From UBA11524 sp964547515 (lineage in GTDB: Bacteria; Bacillota; Clostridia; Christensenellales; Aristaeellaceae), in assembly GCA_964547515.1 (NCBI GenBank), contig CAZJOA010000050.1, forward strand, positions 1-17,288: a stretch of DNA of 17,288 bases, given 5' to 3'. Of the stretch, positions 1 to 6,001 are shown in pieces. Below the pieces are notes generated by a model that saw only the letters and a list, made by a program, of their open reading frames with translations, ran no database searches and was not told the DNA's origin. Within the stretch, counting starts at the first letter, position 1; the number at the start of each line of letters is the position of its first letter. A program made the position numbers and the translations under genes.

Positions 1-832
1 CGCCCGCGAAGATGCGCATGGCGCGCTCGGCGTCCTCCGCCATGACCTGCTGAGCGGTCAGTGCCAGATCGTGGAAGAAGGTGACATCCTGGGTGTCCAG
101 CATGTGCTTCACGGCGCTGACGGCTGCCTTGGACATGTAGGAATAGTAGTTGATCTTGCGGATGCCGCAGCGGATGGCTTCACGGTAGTCCTCCGCGGAC
201 ACGCCCGAGCCGCCGTGCATCACCAGGGGCAGGCCGGTCTTCTCAGCGATGCACTTCACACGGGGCAGATCGAGTACCGGCGCGGACTTATACAGCCCGT
301 GCGCCGTCCCGAAGGAAGGCGCGAGTGCATCGACCCCTGTGGCCTGGCAGAACGCCACCGCCAGGTCAGGATCGGTGTACACCGGGCCGGCGGCGACGGC
401 ATCGCCGCCCTCACGGGAGGGGAGCGTCCCCAGCTCACCCTCGACAGACGCACCGCAGGCATGCGCCATGGACACCGCCTGCATGGTGTTCGCCACGTTC
501 TCCTCGTAGGGGAGGGCGCTGCCGTCATACATGATGCCGGTGAAGCCCAGCGCCAATGCGCGCCGCATGTAGTCCAGGTGCTCGCAGTGATCCAGATGGA
601 CACAGACGGGCACCTTCGCCGCCTGGGCGAAATGCACCATCACCGGGGCGATCTCCTCCAGGGGCGCGGCGTATTCGTGAATTTCCGCGTGGGACAGGAT
701 GACGGGGACGTTCAGCTTTTCCGCCGCGCGGATGACGGCGATGACGCATTCCAGATTCGGGGTGTTGAACGCGCCGACGGCACAGTCCCGCTGGCGGGCG
801 ATGGTCAGGATCTCATTGAGTGTGACAAGCAT
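1..832 (-). CDS. Class II (zinc) ketose-bisphosphate aldolase, FBA/GatY/IolJ type, 3' end cut by window
   Basis: Frame open from ATG at 832 to the left edge, 277 codons without a stop, so the C-terminus is missing but most of a typical 280-310 residue protein is present. Seen: an HLDH segment with D81 (expected catalytic acid) and H82, EGELG (E131/E133), FGTAHG (H178) and VMHGGSG (H206). H82, H178 and H206 match the three zinc ligands of class II aldolases. MYDGS followed by PYEEN matches the conserved motif of fructose/tagatose-bisphosphate aldolases. The family makes a zinc enediolate of dihydroxyacetone phosphate and cleaves a phosphorylated ketose in the cytoplasm. The start lies 2 nt after the kinase stop, so the two are probably translationally coupled. 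Last visible gene of the leftward operon. Substrate unknown: FBA, tagatose-bisphosphate and inositol-pathway (IolJ) aldolases share this fold, and sequence reading cannot separate them. Confidence 0.93.
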   Translation of the reverse strand, partial: MLVTLNEILTIARQRDCAVGAFNTPNLECVIAVIRAAEKLNVPVILSHAEIHEYAAPLEEIAPVMVHFAQAAKVPVCVHLDHCEHLDYMRRALALGFTGIMYDGSALPYEENVANTMQAVSMAHACGASVEGELGTLPSREGGDAVAAGPVYTDPDLAVAFCQATGVDALAPSFGTAHGLYKSAPVLDLPRVKCIAEKTGLPLVMHGGSGVSAEDYREAIRCGIRKINYYSYMSKAAVSAVKHMLDTQDVTFFHDLALTAQQVMAEDAERAMRIFAG

Positions 833-834
833 GG

Positions 835-2334
835 TCAAGCCTCCATAATCGGTCGAAGGGCGGCGTAAAGCTGCCTGTAGCGCTGGTAGATGGGTTCATA
901 CAGTGCCTGCATGTCGGGACGGGGTCGGAAGGTCTCGCCCTGACGCACCATGGCCTGTGCGGCAGACGGCAGATCAGCAAAGACCCCGCAGGCCACGCCG
1001 CCGAGCATGGCACTGCCGGTCGTGCCCGCGTCGGCGGTGTGCAGCACCGTCACCGGGATGCCCAGGATGTCCGCCTTCATTTGCAGCCACATGCGGTTGC
1101 GTGCGCCGCCCCCGGCTGCTCGCAGCGCAGGGATCACGATCCCTGCTGCTCGCAGCGCCTCCAGGTTCAGCCGCATCTCGTAGCAGACACCCTCCATGGC
1201 GGCGCGGTACAGGTCGTAGGAGCGGTGCGCGAGGGTCAGGCCGACGATCGCGCCGCGGCTGGCGCTGTCCATATAGGGCGTGCCCGCGCCGGCGAAATGG
1301 GGCAGGACGAGCAGCCCGGTGGGACGATCCGCACAGGCGGCGTCCAGCAGGTCGAAGACGCTGCGGCCCTGCGCGTCCGCCTGTCCACGCTTGTCCCCCG
1401 CTAACTGTTCGGCCACCCACTGGATCAGCGATCCCCCGGTGAAGGAGAACGCATAGCACACATAGGCGTTCGGCACGACATAGGGGACGATGCTGTATCC
1501 GCCGCGAGCCAGTGCCGCTGCGTCAGCCTGACGGAACACGGGGGTGATGCACTCCACCGTGCCCGCGCCATCCACGGCGCAGCTCCCATCGAACACGCCG
1601 CTGCCAATGGCGGCAGCGACCTGGTCGTGGCTGACGGAGACGATCAGCGTGCCGTGCAGGCCGAGATTGGCGGCCAATTCGGGGCGGACGCATCCGGCGG
1701 ATGTGCCGGTGGGCACGGGGGTGCTCAGCAGGGACGGGTCGATGCCCGCTGCGTCCAGCAGGACGGGACTCCAGGACAGCGTGTGGATGTCGAAGGCCAT
1801 GGTGCGTGCCGCGAGGGAGTGGTCGATCTGCGCCCTGCCCGTCAGCAGATAGACCAGATAGTCCTCGATGAGGCAGATGCGGCGGGTCTTCCGCCAGACA
1901 TCGGGGCAGTGACGCCTGACCCACATCAGCTTGGGCAGGGAGAACATGGCGGCGGAATTCACCCCGGTGATGGCCTGGATGGTCTCGTCGCCGAGGGCAT
2001 CGCGCAGGAGGACGCATTCCTCCTCGCCGCGCGGGTCGGTGTAGAGCATGGTGGGCATGAGCGGACGATCTGCTTCATCCAGGAGGACGAAGCTTTCGCC
2101 GAAGCTGGTGATGCCGATGGCGGCGATGCCGGGGAAATGAGCGGCGGCTTCCCGGATGACGGCGAAGGCTGTGTCCGCAATGCCCTGTGCGTCCGCCTCA
2201 TGCGCCCCCATGGAGCGGGTGATCGGACAGTCCCGGCCGAAGCGTCCGACGGCCTCGCCATCCGGGCGGTAGACGATGATCTTGCAGCCGGTGGAGCCAA
2301 TGTCCAGACCGGCCAGATAGCGTGTGTCAGTCAT
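835..2334 (-). CDS. FGGY-family carbohydrate kinase (xylulokinase/fuculokinase-like)
   Basis: 499 residues, the normal length for FGGY kinases. Seen: N-terminal ATPase-fold phosphate loop GLDIGSTGCK (about residues 9-18), the SHDQVAAAIGSG segment with D237 as the expected catalytic base, an FTGGS segment in the middle, and the C-terminal adenine/phosphate elements AAGGGARNRMW and DAGTTGSAM. FGGY kinases phosphorylate ketoses or polyols with ATP in the cytoplasm (xylulose, ribulose, fuculose, glycerol). The start ATG lies inside the end of the isomerase gene (8-nt overlap) and the aldolase follows after 2 nt, so these three are expressed together. It should phosphorylate the ketose made by the isomerase. 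Whether the product is a 1-phosphate (fuculokinase-like) or a 5-phosphate (xylulokinase-like) cannot be read from sequence. Family call secure, substrate open. Confidence 0.93.
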   Translation of the reverse strand: MTDTRYLAGLDIGSTGCKIIVYRPDGEAVGRFGRDCPITRSMGAHEADAQGIADTAFAVIREAAAHFPGIAAIGITSFGESFVLLDEADRPLMPTMLYTDPRGEEECVLLRDALGDETIQAITGVNSAAMFSLPKLMWVRRHCPDVWRKTRRICLIEDYLVYLLTGRAQIDHSLAARTMAFDIHTLSWSPVLLDAAGIDPSLLSTPVPTGTSAGCVRPELAANLGLHGTLIVSVSHDQVAAAIGSGVFDGSCAVDGAGTVECITPVFRQADAAALARGGYSIVPYVVPNAYVCYAFSFTGGSLIQWVAEQLAGDKRGQADAQGRSVFDLLDAACADRPTGLLVLPHFAGAGTPYMDSASRGAIVGLTLAHRSYDLYRAAMEGVCYEMRLNLEALRAAGIVIPALRAAGGGARNRMWLQMKADILGIPVTVLHTADAGTTGSAMLGGVACGVFADLPSAAQAMVRQGETFRPRPDMQALYEPIYQRYRQLYAALRPIMEA

Positions 2335-3730
2335 CGATGCTCACCACGTCATAATGCAGGTAGGTGTTGAAGGCCTCTTCGAGGACGGCCTTGATGTGTC
2401 CGCAGCCCACGGCGGTGTGATGCTTGAAGCCGCCGCGTGCCAGGCGGAGCAGCTTGTCCTGGAGATGGTGGATCTCGGCGACACCGCCGCAGCCGAAGAA
2501 GGCTGCCTCGATGGGATCGGCGGTCATGTGCCCCTCGCTGGCGTAGATGAGCAGCTTGCCGTCCTTGGTCTGGCAGTTGGAGAAGGTCATGGGCATGGGC
2601 TTGATGCGGCCTTCGTTCACGCCCCAGCCGCTGCCGGGGTCCTGCTTGTCGAACATCTTGTGGGAGGTGACGGTGCCCTTGCCGGTCATGAGGGTCTGCG
2701 CCACCGGACCGCAGTGGAAGAGGATGACCTTGTTCTCGTCCTCGCCGTAGTTGTTGTTCCAGTCCAGCACCATGGTGGGGGTCTCGCTGGCCAGGTGCAT
2801 GGCGCGCATGCTGATGGCGCTGCACAGGTCGATCTCGCAGGAGGCGACGATGCCCCGGTCGTTCAGCTCGCTGAGCAGCACGCACGGGCACACGCGGAAG
2901 ATGGTCTCCAGCTCGTTCCAGCAGCGCAGGGTGATGGCATCCAGGTGGTAGGTCTCGATGTAGCGGTCGATCACCACGCTGATGCGTGCCAGGCAGTTCA
3001 TGTGCTCCTCGGGGACGCGGGAGCAGTCGGTATAGGCGCGCAGGCGTTCCAGGCGTGCGATCACGGCGGGGTCATTCGCGGGGAGCTTCTGCACGGAGAA
3101 CACCAGCTCCGACAGGTCGAAACTCTCCACGGTGATGCCCAGCTTTTGCAGGGCGATCTCGTCGAAACGCGTGGTCTTGAAGGCCGTGGTGCGTGCGCCG
3201 ATGCAGCCGATGGTGAAGCGCTTCATGCCGTTGACGACGCGGCAGACGGCGGCGAAGTCCACCAGATTCTGCCGGAACGCGTCGGACAGCGGATGCACCA
3301 CATGGGGCTTCATGACGGTGAAGGGGATGCCGTACTGGGTGAAGACATCCGTCACGGAGAACTTGCCGCAATAGGCATCGCGGCGGTGAGCGAAGTCCAT
3401 CCTGCCGATCTCGTCCGGGTAGGCCTGCATCAGGATGGGCACGCCCGCATCCCGCAGTGCCTCAGCCGCGCCGTTTTCGTCCACGAAGATGGGCATGGAG
3501 AAGATCACGCCGTCGTATTCGCCCTCGTGGGATTTCAGCCACTGGGCATAGAGGCGACCCTCGTCGCGGGTTTCCACCGCACCGTAGCGCGTGGCGGCTT
3601 CGTCCATGATGATGTAGTCATAGCCCGCATCGGTGACGGCCTTGACCATATCCTGACGCGCACCGAGGATGAGTTCACCGGGCATGAAGCCACGGTTGCC
3701 GAAGCAGAGAGCAAAGGTCAGCTTTTTCAT
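2327..3730 (-). CDS. L-fucose isomerase-like sugar isomerase (COG2407-type)
   Basis: 467 residues from ATG 3730. The frame is open further upstream, but an AAAGGAGG site sits 7 nt before this ATG and the longer version would overlap the epimerase gene, so 3730 is the start. The protein resembles the fucose/arabinose isomerase superfamily. Seen: RCWNELE (269-275), CEIDLCSAISM (298-308), LDWNN (322-326), FHCG (338-341), and a C-terminal GFKHHTAVGCGHIK (434-447). E299 and D323 are 24 residues apart, the same spacing as E337 and D361, the metal ligands I recall for E. coli FucI. A His of the C-terminal cluster (H437, H438 or H445) is the likely third ligand. It should interconvert an aldose and a ketose using a divalent metal, between epimerase and kinase. 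L-fucose itself is only one possibility: related proteins act on other C6-modified hexoses. Confidence 0.88.
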   Translation of the reverse strand: MKKLTFALCFGNRGFMPGELILGARQDMVKAVTDAGYDYIIMDEAATRYGAVETRDEGRLYAQWLKSHEGEYDGVIFSMPIFVDENGAAEALRDAGVPILMQAYPDEIGRMDFAHRRDAYCGKFSVTDVFTQYGIPFTVMKPHVVHPLSDAFRQNLVDFAAVCRVVNGMKRFTIGCIGARTTAFKTTRFDEIALQKLGITVESFDLSELVFSVQKLPANDPAVIARLERLRAYTDCSRVPEEHMNCLARISVVIDRYIETYHLDAITLRCWNELETIFRVCPCVLLSELNDRGIVASCEIDLCSAISMRAMHLASETPTMVLDWNNNYGEDENKVILFHCGPVAQTLMTGKGTVTSHKMFDKQDPGSGWGVNEGRIKPMPMTFSNCQTKDGKLLIYASEGHMTADPIEAAFFGCGGVAEIHHLQDKLLRLARGGFKHHTAVGCGHIKAVLEEAFNTYLHYDVVSIDD

Positions 3731-3737
3731 GGGGATT

Positions 3738-3745
3738 CCTCCTTT
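3738..3745 (-). promoter_or_regulatory. Ribosome binding site of the isomerase gene
   Basis: Reads AAAGGAGG on the minus strand, 7 nt before ATG 3730. It overlaps the TAA stop of the upstream epimerase gene (3744-3746). It decides the isomerase start against an in-frame ATG 24 codons upstream at 3802, and implies termination-reinitiation coupling. Confidence 0.85.
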
Positions 3746-4727
3746 AATGGGCTGATTCAAAGTGGAAATGGACTTCTGTGCGGACGCTTTCGCCCGGCGC
3801 AAGGACGGGCAGCGTGCCGTTTTCGCGCTCCTGCCTGCGCCCCAGAATGTAATTGTTCGCCGGTTCGAGCCCCAGGACGTAATCCCCGGCGATCATGTTC
3901 TGCCACTGCGCCAGAATGGGCAGGGTGTCCGACCAGGTGAGGGTCATCTGCATACCCTGGGGGGCGTTGCGCAGGGTGACGGCATGCGCCATGTCCTCAT
4001 GGAAGAAGACGCGCTCGGGCACGGTGCCCACGGGGATGGGCGCGGTGCAGCGCTGCTCGTGACCCAGCCCGGCGGCGGCATCGGCATTGCGGGGCGAGGT
4101 GCGGCGCTGTTCGGGCAGGAGTAGCTCAGCCGTGTCGCTCAGCAGCGGCCAGCCGAAATTGCAGTGGTAGAGCAGGGCGAATTCCTCCGGGGCATGTCCG
4201 CGGTTGACGAGTGTGTCCGCCACGGAGATGTCCGCGCCGAAAATGGGGATGCGGATGACGCGCGTCAGCTCCAGATGGCAGCCGAAGAGCACCGTCTCCC
4301 GCACCACACCGCGTACGACGAGGGTGTCGCCGTCCGCAAAGGCGCAGACCTGTTCCGCCGGGAGGCTGTGATAGCGCCCGTGCTGGGGATGCCATTCGTC
4401 CCCGTCGGAATGGGGGCCGCCGGTGGAGCGCATGCCGCAGGTGTAGAGCAGTCCGCCGGGAAAGCTGCGGAGGAAGCCGTGCTCCCGACCGGCGCGGACG
4501 GGGCTGTCATAGCCGTTTTTGCTGATGAAGGTGACGTTCCTGCCGCGATAGCGTGCCTGGCCGATGTCCAGCCCGGTGTCCGGCAGGATGTCCACCGAAA
4601 GACCGTCCGCCGTGACCACCTCGATGACCTGCGTGCCCCGGGCAGCGCCTTCCTCCAGGGTCACGCGCCGCAGGGTGTACGCCTGCTGGGCGTGGGACAG
4701 ATAGCCCGAACGATACAGCTGATCCAT
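3744..4727 (-). CDS. DUF4432-family aldose 1-epimerase-like protein
   Basis: 327 residues from ATG 4727, chosen because AAAGGAGG lies 6 nt upstream. The frame continues to 5117, but that would cross the divergent promoter region and most of the regulator gene. The protein has the beta-sandwich pattern of galactose-mutarotase-like enzymes with DUF4432 features: WHPQHGR (112-118), YHCNFGWPL (187-195), LGLEPANNY (285-293) and a terminal PGES. H116, H188 and E288 occupy the places of the mutarotase catalytic His/His/Glu set. Predicted role: interconvert the anomers of the incoming sugar, or bind or epimerise a related sugar, before the isomerase acts. No signal peptide, so cytoplasmic. First gene of the leftward operon, 13 nt from the isomerase start. 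The function of DUF4432 proteins is poorly established as far as I know, so the reaction is inferred. Confidence 0.87.
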   Translation of the reverse strand: MDQLYRSGYLSHAQQAYTLRRVTLEEGAARGTQVIEVVTADGLSVDILPDTGLDIGQARYRGRNVTFISKNGYDSPVRAGREHGFLRSFPGGLLYTCGMRSTGGPHSDGDEWHPQHGRYHSLPAEQVCAFADGDTLVVRGVVRETVLFGCHLELTRVIRIPIFGADISVADTLVNRGHAPEEFALLYHCNFGWPLLSDTAELLLPEQRRTSPRNADAAAGLGHEQRCTAPIPVGTVPERVFFHEDMAHAVTLRNAPQGMQMTLTWSDTLPILAQWQNMIAGDYVLGLEPANNYILGRRQERENGTLPVLAPGESVRTEVHFHFESAH

Positions 4728-4733
4728 GGGAAA

Positions 4734-4741
4734 CCTCCTTT
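4734..4741 (-). promoter_or_regulatory. Ribosome binding site of the epimerase gene
   Basis: AAAGGAGG on the minus strand, 6 nt before ATG 4727. It fixes the start of the first gene of the leftward operon. Confidence 0.85.
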
Positions 4742-4757
4742 GTCGTTGTCGGTAGCT

Positions 4758-4794
4758 CCAGTATAGTGAATCCGGACACGTCCCGTATAGGGAA
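4758..4794. repeat. Direct repeat in the divergent control region, candidate activator site
   Basis: Two copies of CC(A/C)GTATAG(T/G)GAA, at 4758-4770 and 4782-4794, 24 nt apart and identical at 11 of 13 positions. Read on the minus strand, one copy overlaps the -10 hexamer of the leftward promoter and the other lies where its -35 should be. Paired direct half-sites next to a poor -35 fit how AraC-family activators bind, and an AraC-type gene starts about 80 bp away. The binding role is inferred. Confidence 0.45.
4760..4790 (-). promoter_or_regulatory. Leftward promoter for the epimerase-isomerase-kinase-aldolase operon
   Basis: Minus strand shows a good -10, TATACT (4765-4760), but no recognisable TTGACA-like -35 at 16-18 nt. 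The -35 place holds CTATAC, part of the direct repeat. A strong -10 with no -35 suggests activator dependence. The leader to ATG 4727 would be only about 25 nt. Confidence 0.5.
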
Positions 4795-4810
4795 AAACGT
4801 TCGAAAAGCT

Positions 4811-4838
4811 TTGAATTTGTATCAGAATATGCTACAAT
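4811..4838 (+). promoter_or_regulatory. Rightward promoter of the AraC-type regulator gene
   Basis: TTGAAT (4811-4816), 16-nt spacer, TACAAT (4833-4838), in a locally A+T-rich stretch. It lies 33 nt before the regulator start and is divergent from the catabolic operon promoter, so the regulator may also control its own expression. Confidence 0.6.
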
Positions 4839-4871
4839 ATCAATATTCTGTTCGGATGAGGAGAAATGCAC

Positions 4872-5723
4872 ATGAAAACGGTTTTTGATGTGGACGCATT
4901 GCGTGCGCTGATGAAGGACTTCTACGAGATCACGCGCATACGCATCACGGTCTTCGACACGGAGCTGCACGAGCTGGTCTCCTGGCCGGAGGCGCTGACG
5001 CCCCTGTGCCGCACCGTCCGCACATCGGAAACGGGGCGGGCGGCCTGTATGCACTGTGACCGCGCGGCGTGCGCGATGGCGCGTCAGCAGCAGGGGACGT
5101 ATGTGTACCGCTGCCATGCGGGGCTGACGGAAGCGGTGGTGCCGCTGTATGTGGGTCAGGTGCTGCTGGGCTTCCTATGGTGCGGGCAGATCTTCTCGTA
5201 TCCCACGCGGGCGGAGGGGCTGACGCAGATCCGCGCGCGCTGCATGCATCTGCCGATCTCGGCGGACGCGCTGGAGGCGGTCTGCGCGGATCAGCCGATC
5301 ATGACGGAACAGTATGTGCGCTCGGCGGCGCGCATCCTGCATGCCACGGCATCCTACCTGATCCTGGAAAGGATGGCGACCCTGCAGGAGGACTCCCCGG
5401 CGGCACGGCTGGATGCCTACCTCACGGCGCATTTCGATCAGCCCATCACGGCGGACGCGCTGTGCGACTTGCTCTGCGTCAGCCGTGCGAAGCTGTATCG
5501 GCTGTGCAGTCAGCTGTATGGCTGCGGGCTGTCCAAGCACATCCGCACGCTGCGGATGGATCATGCGCGTCAGCTGCTGGTGGATCGTCCGGAGCTGTCC
5601 ATCGCCGAGGTGGCGGCGCAGTGCGGCTATGCGGACTACAACTACTTCATCGCGGCGTTTTCGCGGGAGACGGGTTCGCCGCCGAGCCAGTATCGTAGGC
5701 GCTTCCGGGGCGGATCGATATGA
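4872..5723 (+). CDS. AraC-family transcription regulator with PocR-type sensor domain
   Basis: 283 residues from ATG 4872. An ATG at 4866 is in frame, but GAGGAG (4858-4863) would be only 2 nt from it and is 8 nt from 4872, so the second ATG is preferred. Residues 1-165 look like the PocR ligand-binding domain: FDVDALRALMKDFYEITRIRITVFD, a cysteine set C46, C59, C62, C67 and C81, and YRCHAGLTEAVVPL. Residues 178-280 are a double helix-turn-helix AraC domain, with LCDLLCVSRAKLYRLC in the first unit and IAEVAAQCGYADYNYFIAAFSRETG in the second. No membrane segment, so a cytoplasmic sensor of a sugar or intermediate. Its position between two divergent operons makes it the likely activator of one or both. 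The cysteines could hold a metal or Fe-S group, which is unproven. Confidence 0.93.
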   Translation: MKTVFDVDALRALMKDFYEITRIRITVFDTELHELVSWPEALTPLCRTVRTSETGRAACMHCDRAACAMARQQQGTYVYRCHAGLTEAVVPLYVGQVLLGFLWCGQIFSYPTRAEGLTQIRARCMHLPISADALEAVCADQPIMTEQYVRSAARILHATASYLILERMATLQEDSPAARLDAYLTAHFDQPITADALCDLLCVSRAKLYRLCSQLYGCGLSKHIRTLRMDHARQLLVDRPELSIAEVAAQCGYADYNYFIAAFSRETGSPPSQYRRRFRGGSI

Positions 5724-5845
5724 TGACTGGATTATGACGAATGTTGCATGGCATGGGATGCAGAATGGTGAATTTCTTGTGAAAAACCGGCAATGAATGC
5801 CACGAAATCCACATCAAAAGGGCAGGATTTTCGATTTCAACACGG

Positions 5846-5868
5846 GTATGAGGAAACATCCGTCATAC
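5846..5868. promoter_or_regulatory. 23-bp dyad element, copy 1 (candidate operator)
   Basis: Inverted repeat GTATGA-N11-TCATAC. Its 17-nt core AGGAAACATCCGTCATA (5851-5867) is identical to 17249-17265 near the right edge. It is centred about 65-70 bp upstream of the predicted transcription start of the transport operon, just upstream of the -35. That is a typical activator position and a poor one for a simple repressor. The binding protein is unknown; the neighbouring AraC-type regulator or a two-component regulator elsewhere are candidates. Confidence 0.65.
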
Positions 5869-5888
5869 TTTCTTCCACGTTTGTCCCT

Positions 5889-5918
5889 TGTTTGTGTACA
5901 AAGGATGCCTGTATAATG
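5889..5918 (+). promoter_or_regulatory. Promoter of the seven-gene transport operon
   Basis: Consensus -10 TATAAT (5913-5918) with a weaker -35 TTGTTT (5889-5894) at an 18-nt spacing. The predicted start near 5925 gives a leader of about 77 nt. The imperfect -35 plus the dyad element 20 bp upstream suggest regulated activation. Confidence 0.65.
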
Positions 5919-6001
5919 GATGTGACAAATGACGCATGATCGACCGTTTTGTGCAACTTTGAACATGCCAATAGGAAATATCAGGAAGGGGGACGTGGCG
6001 A

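Larger units (their letters stand above)
5724..6001. other. Intergenic control region between regulator and transport operon
   Basis: 278 bp, more A+T-rich than the genes around it. It holds the dyad element (5846-5868), the promoter (5889-5918) and a leader of about 77 nt ending in a GGAAGGGGG ribosome binding site. I see no convincing intrinsic terminator after the regulator gene: only short weak inverted repeats such as GGCA/TGCC (about 5790-5803), without a U-tract. Confidence 0.6.

Noticed and set aside
3731..3802. A longer isomerase start at 3802
   Set aside because: The extension would overlap the epimerase gene and lacks a ribosome site, while ATG 3730 has AAAGGAGG at 7 nt.
2324..3940. 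A 538-codon plus-strand open frame opposite the isomerase gene
   Set aside because: Shadow frame: composition is His/Val/Gly rich, it has no ribosome site, and it covers a convincing isomerase on the other strand and crosses into the epimerase gene.
4728..5117. A longer epimerase frame reaching 5117
   Set aside because: It would run through the divergent promoters and part of the regulator gene. The family alignment starts near MDQLYRSGYL, and ATG 4727 has a strong ribosome site.
5730..5810. Possible intrinsic terminator after the regulator gene
   Set aside because: Only 4-5 bp stems (for example TGCAT/ATGCA and GGCA/TGCC), with no G+C-rich hairpin followed by a T-tract.
5846..5868. Dyad read as an RNA terminator hairpin
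   Set aside because: Arms are A+T-rich with an 11-nt loop and only a short pyrimidine stretch after. The loop sequence itself is conserved between the two copies, which fits a DNA-binding site better.
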